Of a stretch of DNA of 64,000 bases, positions 21,815 to 33,406 are shown piece after piece. The first letter of the stretch is position 1. Each line of letters opens with the position of its first letter. Under the pieces are notes generated by a model. That model did no database searches. It saw only the letters and a program-made list of their open reading frames with translations, and was not told the DNA's origin. Source of the stretch: Hofstenia miamia (lineage: Eukaryota > Xenacoelomorpha > Acoela > Hofsteniidae); assembly GCA_900660155.1 (NCBI GenBank), contig CABFPE010000153.1:848206-912205 (forward strand), in the 5' to 3' direction. A program made the translations under genes and the position numbers.

Positions 21815-24250
21815 ACCAAAGCTGGAAGTGAGTACTAGTGGCAAAATGTCACAAAGGCAGAATAATTTCTAAGCTTTAATTAGTTCAGTTCTCTTAGCTG
21901 AACCATTGTTAAAACATGGCAAGCGCTAACAACACTTGAAAGTTACATTGTATCAGAAAAACAATTCTATTATTAAAAACGCATTTCTAAGTATCTTAAC
22001 ATTAGGTCGGACCTGTACCAATTTTTAAGCATTTCAACTCTATCAGGGCCATATTTATAAAAACTGTGATAGCACATTTATTTCACATGGTGTTATGTTG
22101 GCTATAATTCATGGAGGAATACTACGATTACGTATTTCTTGGTCAAGTGATGAAGACCTATAATTCTCTAAGTTATAAATTTTTTATTCTGCTCATTATA
22201 GACATTGTTTTTGACACATTCGCTTAAAGCATAGAATAAAGCAAATTTATTAATGAACCAATCCAACTATATTACCTTTCTAATTTACATAAATTTATAG
22301 CAATGAAACTATCATTGTCCAACGGGTGGTTTGTTGTAGGATTAGCATTTGTTATTGTTTCTGGTCATTATTTTGATCGCGACATTATTCACTGAAGTCA
22401 TTGTTCAGATTGATAAAACTTGGCATGAAATTCGCAACCGCATATTTATTAATTTCAATTTCTTTTGAAAATGATAAAACTGGGAGTTACTAAGTTCTCG
22501 ACTCGACTTCCACAACGTTTTTGTTGACTCAACTCGAGCTGACCTGCAGGTTAAGAAAACATAATTTATATCTGACAGCTAGCCGAGTAACCAAATAGAG
22601 AAGTTGCGCGAACCAAATAACTACAAAATCTCAATAAATACTTGTGTACAGTGTGGTGATAAAATAGTTGAGGGGTGGTTTTGTTTCTCTGATTTATATT
22701 TTGCAGTTTGTTGTATAGCAAATAATGGCAAAGTAAAGAAATATTTTTTAGAAATAATTTTTGAAATTATCGTTGACGAGGTGCCTTGAGCAGACCCGAC
22801 CCAACCTTCAGGTCGACCCGACTCGCTTCCATCTATGCACCAAGTAGTTCTTAACTTCGAATCTCCTTGCATTACACATTGACAATAACTCAATATCTGC
22901 CTGCAATTGTTTACAAATACAAAGTTTACTATAGTATCTGTGATTGCTATTACAAAATATCCATAATCAATATTAATTCTATACTCAATATTTGCAAATT
23001 ATTATTATACAATATTGACAAATTTCATTTTTTAATATAATATCTTGTGGCAGGGTAGTACCTAAAAAATGGACTATTGAGAACATGAGATCTGGAGAAA
23101 TATTGAAAAGCGAAAGATCTACCGCTTAATGCAGACCTGTAATATGCTTGATGCACAACATCAAACCATTATTTGATTTATTCAACTGAAGGCAGTTTTG
23201 TGTAATATTTATCGCATCCCAATTCACAGCACACCGAAGATAAGCGGCACAAAGCCAAGGGCGGGCGTGGATTGGGTATACCACAGAGCGGGTTGTTTAG
23301 TTTTCTTAAAAAATTGTTGATGTTTGGGTTGGTAAAATAATTTCAAAAATGCCGATATTTGCCTGTATAATTTTACGTTTTATTCATAGGCTGTTAGCAA
23401 CACATTAATATGGTGAAAAAACGGAACTGACAAATATAAGAAAACTACACTATTTATAGTAAATCGTAATTAGAGAAATTGCAAATTAAACAAAATTAAA
23501 AGTTCATAAAATGCTGTTGCTTAAGTTTATTTTGGGAAGTTAGAGGCGGCTGAGCTTCTGTATGTTGAGGCGAGGGATGATCTGCCAAGTTGCTGTTTGA
23601 AGGTATCCAGCGTACTGCAATGTATTTGATACGAGTAAACAGCCATCATATATGGGAAGGCCTTCAATTTTCTTGAATTAATTCTCAGCGTAATAGCCCA
23701 GTTATCGACTAGAATTGTGTCGCTATTTTGCTAGGCATAATGTTATGGCGAGTGCCTGTGCTTTTTTGTAGAATATAGGCGATGCAGACTCTTAAATGAA
23801 TATGAAAAATGATCTGTTGCAAAGATATCTACAGCATACAATGATAGAAAATGGAATCGGAGATCAATAAAGAATATTGTGACCATGGTATGATAAAAGG
23901 AGCTCAATGTACAAGCAATGTAGTGCATACTTTAGATTGACAAAATTTATTAGAGGATAAATCATGCAAATTTGCCAGAATATTATATGTTCCTATTAAT
24001 GGCAAAATAAATTATAATTGACCTAATACTTGTTGGTGTTGCTTCTCTGCTAAGGTCCTAGTAATAGCGATGCGATTATTAGTGGCTACAATGGTAGATT
24101 AATCGAAATCTAGCATGAAACACTAAATACAAAAAGACTCTAAATGCGAATGCTATGATTGGTTTGCACGCATATAACGAAGATGAAATATAAGTATATT
24201 GTCCACATGTGACCATACTGTAGGAGCTAAATGTCTGATGGTTTTTATAA
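21815..24250. other. No gene recognised
   Basis: AT-rich sequence. Short CGACCCGACCC-type runs near 22500-22550 and 22790-22830 look like low-complexity transposon relics. No element can be bounded. Confidence 0.4.
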
Positions 24251-24257
24251 GTGTATT
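24251..24257 (+). repeat. Target-site duplication, left (GTGTATT)
   Basis: The same heptamer is found immediately outside the right TIR at 25989-25995. Confidence 0.7.
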
Positions 24258-25988
24258 CAAGGCGTACCAAAGACAAGGCCATGACATAATAAAGTTTTCT
24301 AAAATTTGCTAGGCTCAAATATTTAAAACTTCGAATAAGTAATTTTTGTAAATTGGTCACTCACACATAATTATGTATTCTATAAAGTTCTATTTGATTA
24401 ACTTCAGTAATGTGTAAAGTTGGAATATTTGTCTGATTTATGGCAGAACAATTTTGTAAACGCGTGCATTGCTTCATTTTCAAAAATGCCTCGAAAGTGC
24501 TGCGTTTATTCATGCTGTACTGGATCTCGCAAGCGAAAAACTAAAAAAGGAATCACGTCATCTGAAACTCAAAGGATATCAGTACATCGCAACGAAGAAG
24601 AAAGAAGTCTATGCTAAGATCTTTGCCAAACAACAATTACATCAATATCATCAATTATATATATATATATATATATATATAATTTAATAAGAAGTATTAA
24701 AATAGTTTTATCATCTTATGAGCTTTTGAAAAATTCCAATCTGTTAATATTTAGGCATCACTGTATCTTGTATTCCAAATCTGCCACTAACAAAACCTCA
24801 TATTTCAATGGCTTCATCATCAGCTCGCAATCTAGTAATGGATGAAATGGAAATATTTTTGCATCAAGATTCCATTGATAACATTACGGTTGACATTTTT
24901 GATCATTTACCTGATTTGTCAATCTGCTTTATAAATTCCAAATGCAGTGAAATTACAGTCCTCTCAACAAATAGAATTCCACAGACTTCAACTCACAAGT
25001 GGTCTTTACATATAGATTATACTTTTCTTCCTTTTAAATTTGAAGCATGTAGTAGAATTGCAATTGTGAAGCTGAAACATTTTTCAAGCATATCGGCACG
25101 ACTTTGTTTTATTGGGTTTTTTCTCCTCTGATGGCTTGGAGGCATCTACTACATTTCCGTTGCTCAAATTTTGGGAATACTACAGAATAAGAAAGTCAAT
25201 ATCAATTGTCAAGATTAATGAATTCCTTACACTGCAAAGTTCACAGTCTGACGAAAGACATTTATGCCCGAATTGCATTCAACATGATGTTCCAAGCTTA
25301 TGGATAGAAAAAATTGAAGGGATTCCTGCTAATGCTCAATTTGTGAACAAGGATATCCAATTGGCAGCTGTATATGTTGCAGGTTATTTGTGCTGAAAGC
25401 ATCCTATGCTTCAATGCTCGAAAGAAGATCTTGAAGGATTGCATAACAAATATCTTGATGAAATGGATAGAGAAGGTCTTGTTCATTAATGTGAAGATCT
25501 TGTTCTATTAATAGTGTTCGGATGTGTTCTTTTTGATATGCAATTCATAGAACTATGGTGTCGTCAGAGTTTGCAAAAGCTCTTGCGCTTGCTCTTTATT
25601 TGGTATTGCAAGGCTTCCATTCCGAATGCTATTATAAAGCGCTATTCAACATTTTAATTAATAATTACTGTAAAAGAATTTCTTTAGATTTAAATTATAA
25701 TCCTTCAAAACAAGGAAAAATTTCTACATTGTCTGGAAAATGAATTTTGCACTTCTATGTTTAAATGTTTTTATATACTTATAATTTCAAAATCATTTCT
25801 TAAATATATAGTTTAAATTCGTTTATTTCAGCAGTTATCTTTATCAATGATTGTTAACATATTAATAAATAGCATAGAATTGCCATTTATTTAAAAAATC
25901 AACTTATTGTGTAGCTAAAAATTAATAAAATTTGAGCCTCACCAAATTTTGCTAATATTTTTTTTGGCCTTGTCTTTGGTACGCCTTG
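24258..25988 (+). mobile_element. P-type (THAP) DNA transposon, decayed
   Basis: A 1731-bp element with perfect 23-bp terminal inverted repeats (24258-24280 and 25966-25988, beginning CAAGGCGTACCAAAG). An imperfect inward extension includes AAAATTTG-C/G-T-A/G-AGGCTCAAAT. A 7-bp duplication GTGTATT flanks it; canonical P elements make 8 bp. Inside are pieces of a THAP-domain transposase with frameshifts and stops. The size is well below an autonomous P element, implying internal loss. Confidence 0.8.
24486..25743 (+). pseudogene. Broken P-element/THAP-type transposase
   Basis: An ATG at 24486 opens MPRKCCVYSCCTGSRKRK, the start of a THAP zinc-coordinating domain, but the frame shifts within about 30 residues. 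Further downstream, in changing frames, are FDHLPDLSICF (about 24880), SDERHLCPNC (about 25250) and VNKDIQLAAVYVAGYLC ending in TGA at 25394-25396. Then HNKYLDEMDREGLVH precedes another stop. The AVYVAGYL segment resembles the C-terminal region of P-type transposases. The catalytic core between these pieces is mostly missing. Confidence 0.6.
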
Positions 25989-25995
25989 GTGTATT
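25989..25995 (+). repeat. Target-site duplication, right (GTGTATT)
   Basis: Matches 24251-24257 exactly. Confidence 0.7.
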
Positions 25996-26636
25996 AGTTA
26001 AAAGTTGATATGGTACTGAAGAATAAGATAAGCCCATAGAAGCCTTAAGGAAATATTAAAGTTGTTGATTATGCTATAGAAAGATATGCTTATATTGAAT
26101 CTTAGGCTAAATTTCGAGATGATAATAACCGTTCTGTATATCAAAAGTAATGCCTATATGTAATTGCCTATATGTAGCGATTTCTTAATGACTTTCACAA
26201 AAGCAAAATATTTTATTCGAGATGTTAATAGCATTAAATGAGAAAAATCGATTAACATGCGAAACTTATTGTGGGATTTAGGAAAAAAATGCTCTAGATA
26301 CAATGTGGGAACGTCTGCATGTGAAGCATAGCGGGGTCCCTGATTTGCGTAGGTCGCTTAACTACGTGTGGACGAAACCTAGTAATATGTATGTATTTGC
26401 ATAAGGCGTTGTACTCTTTCGGGTATGTTTGTAAAATCTAGCAGAGCATCACAGTTTATCATAGCGCCATGATATGTATTTGTAGAGTCGAAAGAAAAAG
26501 AGTATCGGAATGTGCGGAATCTATTCATGTATCAGGAGTGGAAAAATTCATGGAAATATTTTGAGCGTGCCCTATGTGTCAAAATTCAAACAATATACAA
26601 TTAATGCATAGATATATAAATAAAACAATTGTGTGT

Positions 26637-26638
<2 letters not shown>
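25996..26638. other. No feature recognised
   Basis: No coding or transposon signature that I can support. Confidence 0.4.

Positions 26639-26670
<32 letters not shown>
26639..26670. repeat. (TA)n microsatellite
   Basis: About 30 bp of TA repeat directly adjoining a Tc1/mariner-like end. Confidence 0.9.
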
Positions 26671-26674
<4 letters not shown>

Positions 26675-26720
26675 GTCCCAGTAGTAGTCTAAGTGTTTAA
26701 TTGGCTCTCATTTTGGTACG
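26671..26720 (+). mobile_element. Tc1/mariner-like terminal sequence
   Basis: GGGTGTCCCAGTAGTAGTCTAAG directly after TATATA is a typical Tc1/mariner-group terminus (TA target, GGGTGTCCC start), although similar ends also occur in other TA-targeting elements. No matching inverted end or transposase was found nearby, so only a remnant is called. The following 300 bp are unclassified. Confidence 0.4.
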
Positions 26721-27015
26721 GTGTTTATAATTTCCACCAAACTTTCTTCAAATAAATCTATTGAATATGCGATTTTGTTTGCAATTTGAATTTTTGAACT
26801 AACACTGTCGCTATGACCTTTCAAAGTAAATGTATGTTTTCGAGCACTTTCTATTTATCAATTTAACATAGCACGTGCGCTGTATTGATCTGACTTTAAA
26901 GTCATTCGTCTGAATTCCGCTAAATTATTGAACACATGAAGCTTTTTCATTTTGATAATGTTTTATAAAAGTTTTTTTATGTTTTTTATTTTTTATTTTT
27001 AATGGAATTTTACTT

Positions 27016-27017
<2 letters not shown>

Positions 27018-27067
<50 letters not shown>
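27018..27067. repeat. (TA)n microsatellite
   Basis: About 48 bp of pure TA repeat. Confidence 0.9.
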
Positions 27068-27070
<3 letters not shown>

Positions 27071-27750
27071 TATAGGTGCATAATGATTAAGCATGTGGTT
27101 GCTTTTTATTTCGAAAGCTGTATTCAAATGTCTTAATCAACAAATTCAAATTCAGAAATACTATGTATAGTTGTTAATTGATTTGGTTCATCTGAATAGC
27201 GAATAGCGAATAAATGTATTTTCATATTAATACTCAATGAGCCTTTAGCCTTTTATAAATTTGTGTTCATCGAAATTATAATTTTTCTATACAATCCTTG
27301 ATTTTCATTTTGAAATTTGTATTAAATATGAGTAAACATATAGAGTAGGACATAATGGATTACATGTAGAATGAAAAATTGGATGGTATTGTATTCTGAT
27401 ACAATTGGAACATGACAGATTGATATTCGTTGGGTTCAAATTTTTCAAGGAGTGTGTGTGTGGGTTGGGTTGGGTGCAGACGTTGCGGGTCCGCTTTGGG
27501 TTATGTAATAATGTCCAGCCTTTGCCATAACAGCTTCAACTCCTGCTTACGTTTGAAGGAATGATTTAATTTTGCAAAGGAAATTCAAAACGAAAGATAA
27601 AATCTCAATTTCAGCCATGACCTTATTCCAATTACTAGAGACAACACCCTTGCGGACCTGAATCTTTAGTGGCATTGACAATGTCAGAGAAAATAATCGA
27701 AATCGATCAGTAATAAAATAAATTGGCTCTTCAACGTTATAGTAATGACC

Positions 27751-28238
27751 CAAGCAACCAGGATTCATGTGCCATTGATGGCCCATTAATGTTTTCATTA
27801 TCGGCCAAAATTAGGGTTTGACCGCTGAGCCATTAATGGCCCAACCATATATCCAACAATAAGAAATAATAAAGTTTTTTTTAAGCAAATTCAAATAATT
27901 TCAAAAAAATATCAAACATTTTCAAATATATTTACGTTATAAACAATAAATATAAATTACTTTTGCAATAAGTTATAATTTTCTTAGAAAAAAATCACCA
28001 TAATGATTGCAGTTAGTCTATACATGTTTGCTTTATATTTTATGGAATGTTGTCTAAAAATAATGTTGAACATTGTATCACATGAATAATTCGAGAAAAA
28101 AAGTTTAAAAATTCTTCATTATTGGCTCATTGTTGGATTTATCATTGGACCAGTAATGGTCCAGTGGTCAAATACAAATAATGACCAACAATGGAAAAAA
28201 TCATTGGCCATCAATTGTCAATGAATTCTTGTTGCTTG
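27751..28238. mobile_element. MITE with about 120-bp inverted arms
   Basis: The left arm (27751-27870) begins CAAGCAACCAGGATTCATG. The right arm (28118-28238), read on the minus strand, begins CAAGCAACAAGAATTCATTG. The arms stay alignable through GATGGCC, a TTTGACC motif and ATCCAACAAT, at roughly three-quarters identity. A TGGCC/CATTAATGG motif recurs in both arms. No clear target duplication and no ORF. Superfamily not assigned. Confidence 0.6.
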
Positions 28239-28990
28239 TGGATCAGGTTTAGAAGTTAGTGCGCCACAGACATAATAATAGCCAGATCATTTGAATAAAG
28301 CATTATCAAAAGCATTGAGGAGCCAACAGTAGGCTAATTCATTCAGTTTTCATCAAATTTCTATGCAGATCTTACTTCTAAACAATCTACTTTCTTACCA
28401 AATGTAAAAAGGCTTAGAATGGTTGCCCAATGTGAAATATGCAATATGAGAACATTTGTTTCAAATATATTCGCTAGCACACATCAAATCGGTATGTGTA
28501 GTAATTTTGATATTATGTACTTGGGGTGACAAAAAAGTTTTGAGAATTTCCAATACTACACTTTATATTGATTATATTTTGTAAATAATTATTGTTTACT
28601 CCTACTTTTGACACCTACGGATAAGTCAATGTGAAATAGGAACTTTGGATATAAATAGTAGTTTCTGAGCGCCATATTGTCTCTATATTTTATTGCAGTG
28701 TAACGAAATGACAAATGATTATTTGCGCCTACATTGTGGTCTTTCAAAATGGGATATTATTAAGCAAATGAGTGAAAGCTATATCCGTACTGCAATGAAC
28801 CATGCCAAGATTTATTGTACCAGTTCTGAACGGCTGAAAGAATCATAAATGTATCGTTGCTACGGTTAAAAGCTCTACAACAAAAACATTGTAATTGAGA
28901 TGTATACCGATGATGCTTAAGCCAAAACATCATAATGCTCAAGGAGATCACGTTATACATTTACATATTTGTTTTGATAAAATATATATA
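28239..28990. other. No gene recognised
   Basis: A GGGGTGACAAAAAAGTTTTG string near 28523 resembles a mariner end, but no partner was found. Confidence 0.35.
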
Positions 28991-29600
28991 GTGTGTCTCA
29001 AAAGTCGTAAGACTGTTAACATTTCGGTATGAAAAACATTTATTTGAAACAAAAAAAACATTACTGCGTAATAGTGGCCGTACTTTTGCATGACTGATTA
29101 CAATTTCTATAGTCTGTCAATCACTCGGGGAAAGTATTCATATGGGGTGTAGTTTAGAAACTGCACCGTTGCTTTTTTACCGAATCGGCGTCATCAAACT
29201 TAAATTTTTGCAACATTTTTGAATTCAAGTCCGGCCTGTATGGGCTTTGAATACGCTGACGGACCTGTGTTCTCTCTAGAAAAGCCGATGTTTCGGACTA
29301 CTTGTATACACTATACAGTAGCATTGCCAAGCTGTAACCAGAATTATGAGAGTAACACATAATGTTCCCCATTTTTGCCAGATGGTTTGGATAAATTCAA
29401 TGTAACGTGATGATGTCAATGTTTCTTTTCGCTTCAAGACATCTACGCTAAACTTTTTATCACCTGTAAGCATCAAAATTATCATGTTTGTAATTTGGGG
29501 TTGAATTACGCGTTTCTGCCACCAGTTGTTCTCCTCTTTTGTACGAAACAATCGAACAGAGCCCAAGTTTCGTCCTCAGTTGCCCAATATTTTAATAAAT
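28991..29600 (-). pseudogene. Tc1/mariner-like transposase remnant
   Basis: On the minus strand a frame at 29566-29276 contains ILMLTGDKKFSVD, like the F-S-D-E-K-x-F block around the first catalytic Asp, then RYIEFIQTIWQKW. Further on, with frame changes, are PDLN (about 29228) and YEYFPRVIDRL (about 29115), which fit the SPDLNP block and C-terminus. The element ends at 28991 with GTGTGTCTCAAAAGTCGTAAG next to a TATATA, a plausible TIR and TA target. Frameshifts make it non-functional. Confidence 0.5.
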
Positions 29601-29979
29601 CACCCAAAGAATTTAAATCAATCAAATGGATAATATGTTTACAACATTAGATGCGCGATTGTTTATGTGATTCGGTTAGGAGATGAGGCAACCAAGCAGT
29701 GGCGTTAAACCTGAGGGCTAGGAGTGCTTAAGCCCCCTGTTTTTTTGAAAACGAAAAATAAGAAAACCTGTATTTGTTTTAATTTTTAAGATCATATTTT
29801 ACTAATTTTTACTAATAAATTTTAGACTTGTTGATAGTAGCTCGAACCATGAAATATATGTAAAAAAAGCATGTTAAATATGAAAATTGAAATAGATTTA
29901 TAATTTTTATCTGCGAGGCCAACAGATTTCTCAAGAGTGTCGTTAAGTGATTTTCCTTAGATAGCTTTGGTATTTAAAA

Positions 29980-30180
29980 AAAACAAACGGTTTTCCCACA
30001 TTTTCAAACACTTTCTCCAAACCTTTTAGGAAATTTGCAAATTGGTAATGAATCTGCACACATGAAATGGAGAAAATTAGTACAAAACTACTTTGCAATG
30101 CCTGATGTAATTGAAAACTTAGCTATTTTTTGATGAAAATTCCGATTTCTTGAAATTCATTCAAATTATTTCCAATATTA
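29980..30180 (+). repeat. Dispersed repeat D3, copy 1
   Basis: Shares the order 'ggttttcccacattttcaaa', 'ttctccaa', 'ttttaggaaatttg' and 'gatgaaaattccgatttcttgaaa' with copies at 30858-31060 and 61190-61400. Family unknown. Confidence 0.55.
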
Positions 30181-30417
30181 AGAGTCAAATAATCATGACT
30201 TCTAATTCAAATGGGGTTATCAGCTAACTTAAAATATTTTTTTAGCAGATTATGGCGACTACAAGATTAACAACAAAACAGGAGTTTAAATCGCAAATGA
30301 AAGTTGAGACACTTCTCTATTGTGTTTTTTTCAGAATTATGAGCGCTTGAAGTAATTCATAGGAAATCATTACAGATTTTAAAAAAAATTCTGGGTTGAC
30401 AACAACCTGGTGTTATT

Positions 30418-30853
30418 TTAACCCTTTCGAGTCGAACGGGAACTATAGTTCCCGCTAATGTTTACATAAGCCTAACGCGAACCATTAATCCATATATCCC
30501 ATTCAAATACATCCGATTAGTCATTTTGGAGACCGAGGCAATTTCTAGAGTTAGTTCCATAGTCATGACATCATTATTTGTTTATTTATCCCATTCGGTA
30601 AGCACCTGTTCATTTTTGCTCTATGTATGTTGCTTATATTTACACAAATAATAAGTAAAATCAGGATTGTTTTTGTTTCATTATTTATTTAAAATACTGT
30701 GTTTACTTGTTGGATGACCTGTTTGCATTTATTATTATTTTTATAAAATCATAAAGATGTCATCTGAGGTTTTAAATATACCCTACTAAATATGCATCAT
30801 ACAGTTTTTATAATAAAAATTCAATTACCTAGGTTCAGACTTGAAAGAGTTAA
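30418..30853. mobile_element. piggyBac-like MITE 3 (TTAA target)
   Basis: A 428-bp element (30422-30849) between TTAA sites has ends CCCTTTCGAGTCGAAC and the complement of CTCTTTCAAGTCTGAAC. A perfect 18-bp palindrome CGGGAACTATAGTTCCCG (30437-30454) lies 15 bp inside the left end, in the same position type as the GGGA...TCCC palindrome of MITE 1. No ORF. Confidence 0.75.
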
Positions 30854-30857
30854 AAGG

Positions 30858-31060
30858 AAAACTGTTTTTCCACACTTTCAAATAAAGTTCTTCAAGCTTT
30901 TTAGGAAATTTGAAAGCGTGAGCTATGGACACATCTATTAGTGAATGTGCTCGAATGTAATGTTGAAAATTTGAACTAAAGCATATTGCTTTGGCTGAAA
31001 TACTTGAAAATTCCGATTTTCAAAAAAATTTAAATACTCTTCATGTAATTCTAAGCCTTA
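30858..31060 (+). repeat. Dispersed repeat D3, copy 2
   Basis: Same succession as copy 1, including ACACTTTCAAA, TTCTTCAAG and TTTTTAGGAAATTTGAAA. It shares TGTAATGTTGAAAATTTG with the 61-kb copy. Confidence 0.55.
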
Positions 31061-31433
31061 GAATACATGGAAGCAACTATTAAATTAATCTGTTTCTATA
31101 TATGAAGTGTGTCATGTACAAAGTCAGAGGTGCAGCGTGGAAAGACCAGGGTTGATGCTTTCGCGCAAAGCCATGCCTTAATTGGACCGTGATTTTAAAA
31201 GGCAAATGAAAAACTGGACACTCCTTATTCTAAGGTGCCTTCTTATTTTCCACATCTTTATTAGTATGAGCTTTATTTTTCTTAAAAATCATAAGAACAT
31301 TTCATGAAATTCCGAAGCTATTAACATCAATGATATAATTAATACTTTACATGTTTTCACACAAAAAATGTTTTCGAACGTCTAGCCCCCCTGATTTTTA
31401 GGGGGTTTGAGGCTACTGCACCTAGGTTCTACA

Positions 31434-31500
31434 CAGAGTTGGAATCGGCCGAAAATTTTAAGACCAGGCAAGTATTAATACCGGCCAGTAATTTTTTTTG
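31434..31500 (+). mobile_element. hAT-like terminal sequence (CAGAGTTGGAA)
   Basis: CAGAGTTGGAATCGGCCGA here is repeated, inverted, at 45959-45977. This suggests the terminus of a CAG-type transposon family. The rest of this copy runs into the assembly gap. Confidence 0.35.
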
Positions 31501-31529
31501 CATTGTATATTGAATCTATGCCATTATTA

Positions 31530-32529
31530 NNNNNNNNNNNNNNNNNNNNNNNNNNNNNNNNNNNNNNNNNNNNNNNNNNNNNNNNNNNNNNNNNNNNNNN
31601 NNNNNNNNNNNNNNNNNNNNNNNNNNNNNNNNNNNNNNNNNNNNNNNNNNNNNNNNNNNNNNNNNNNNNNNNNNNNNNNNNNNNNNNNNNNNNNNNNNNN
31701 NNNNNNNNNNNNNNNNNNNNNNNNNNNNNNNNNNNNNNNNNNNNNNNNNNNNNNNNNNNNNNNNNNNNNNNNNNNNNNNNNNNNNNNNNNNNNNNNNNNN
31801 NNNNNNNNNNNNNNNNNNNNNNNNNNNNNNNNNNNNNNNNNNNNNNNNNNNNNNNNNNNNNNNNNNNNNNNNNNNNNNNNNNNNNNNNNNNNNNNNNNNN
31901 NNNNNNNNNNNNNNNNNNNNNNNNNNNNNNNNNNNNNNNNNNNNNNNNNNNNNNNNNNNNNNNNNNNNNNNNNNNNNNNNNNNNNNNNNNNNNNNNNNNN
32001 NNNNNNNNNNNNNNNNNNNNNNNNNNNNNNNNNNNNNNNNNNNNNNNNNNNNNNNNNNNNNNNNNNNNNNNNNNNNNNNNNNNNNNNNNNNNNNNNNNNN
32101 NNNNNNNNNNNNNNNNNNNNNNNNNNNNNNNNNNNNNNNNNNNNNNNNNNNNNNNNNNNNNNNNNNNNNNNNNNNNNNNNNNNNNNNNNNNNNNNNNNNN
32201 NNNNNNNNNNNNNNNNNNNNNNNNNNNNNNNNNNNNNNNNNNNNNNNNNNNNNNNNNNNNNNNNNNNNNNNNNNNNNNNNNNNNNNNNNNNNNNNNNNNN
32301 NNNNNNNNNNNNNNNNNNNNNNNNNNNNNNNNNNNNNNNNNNNNNNNNNNNNNNNNNNNNNNNNNNNNNNNNNNNNNNNNNNNNNNNNNNNNNNNNNNNN
32401 NNNNNNNNNNNNNNNNNNNNNNNNNNNNNNNNNNNNNNNNNNNNNNNNNNNNNNNNNNNNNNNNNNNNNNNNNNNNNNNNNNNNNNNNNNNNNNNNNNNN
32501 NNNNNNNNNNNNNNNNNNNNNNNNNNNNN
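31530..32529. other. Assembly gap, exactly 1000 N
   Basis: Placeholder gap of unknown true size between a hAT-like end and a dead LINE. Confidence 0.98.
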
Positions 32530-32600
32530 ATGAGCAATATTGAAAGTGTGATAAGCAGAGAGCATTTATTAATTGTTTACGATATGTATTTGAAATATTT

Positions 32601-33235
32601 CTAAGATGATAAAGCTATCTGAGCCCAGATGCCATTTTTTTTAATTTTTGACATTAAGAATTGTTCGAAATTTAAATCATTGTCGATTTCAACACCTAAA
32701 TAGCTGATGAATTCACTTTGCTTTATTGGTACATGGTTTATATTAAGATCAATGTTTTTTGTGAGACATTTGAATGTCTTAGGAGAGAATATTATAAATT
32801 GTGTTTTTTCAATATTTACTTTTAGTTGATTATTTGTGAAATATGTTGTTATATTTTCAATATCATTTTGCAAATCTTTAGTTGCTTTAAAAGCATTTAT
32901 ATTAGTACTTATAAGACAATTATCATCTGCATATTGATAAATTTCACTGTATTTTACATTTCGGGTTATGTCATTCATGTAGATTGCAAATAGCATGGTA
33001 CCTAGAATTGTGCCCTGAGGCGGTTTTAGTTATAATATATTTTGATCTTTTGCCATTAAGTATAACACTTTGCTGTCGATATTGAAGGAAGTTCATTATT
33101 AAGTTAACAGGTTTGTTATCAAAGTTATAATACGTTAATTTATCTTTGAGTATGTCAAAATTAATTAAGTCAAAAGCTTTGCTTAAATCAAGAAGAGCAA
33201 CACAACTACATTTATTAAGGGCTAAATTAAATTTT
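32601..33235 (-). pseudogene. Dead CR1-like LINE RT, 3'-truncated near the gap
   Basis: Minus-strand RT pieces in order: VVLLDLSKAFD (motif A, about 33165-33200), a broken motif B near 33000-33050, IYQYADDNCLIS (motif C, about 32930), KVNIEKTQFIIFS, and YLGVEID (about 32705). It is related to family B but clearly diverged. A frameshift at 32996-33010 separates the two halves. Confidence 0.7.
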
Positions 33236-33406
33236 ATTTGTTATGATATTTATTTATTTAATTATTTAATTCTTTTGTTTTTTTACAAATCAAGTGATTA
33301 ACACTTATGAAGAATTAAAACAATAGATAGAAATTAAATTGGTTCTAAAAAAAATTTGTCTTGGTTTCGAAAGTTTATTGTCCTTGAGGATATAAATTGT
33401 TGGTTT

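Larger units (their letters stand above)
29697..31418. mobile_element. hAT-like non-autonomous element (putative)
   Basis: The left end CAGTGGCGTTAAACC and the right end, read inverted, CAGTAGCCTCAAACC are similar and both begin CAG, as hAT ends do. Each is followed by a C-rich tract (GCCCCCTG). The 8 bp outside (CAACCAAG and CACCTAGG) match at five positions, which could be a worn target duplication. The interior has no ORF, carries two copies of a dispersed repeat and hosts a piggyBac-like MITE. Confidence 0.4.

Noticed and set aside
22604-22893. Overlapping frames with a CxxC
   Set aside because: Short, on opposite strands, with simple-sequence CGACC runs; no coherent domain.
28517-28960. 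Possible mariner element starting at GGGGTGACAAAAAAGTTTTG
   Set aside because: No inverted partner end and the following translation lacks a mariner helix-turn-helix; left unassigned.
31498-32604. Long frames across the second gap
   Set aside because: They consist almost entirely of unknown residues from the 1000 N.
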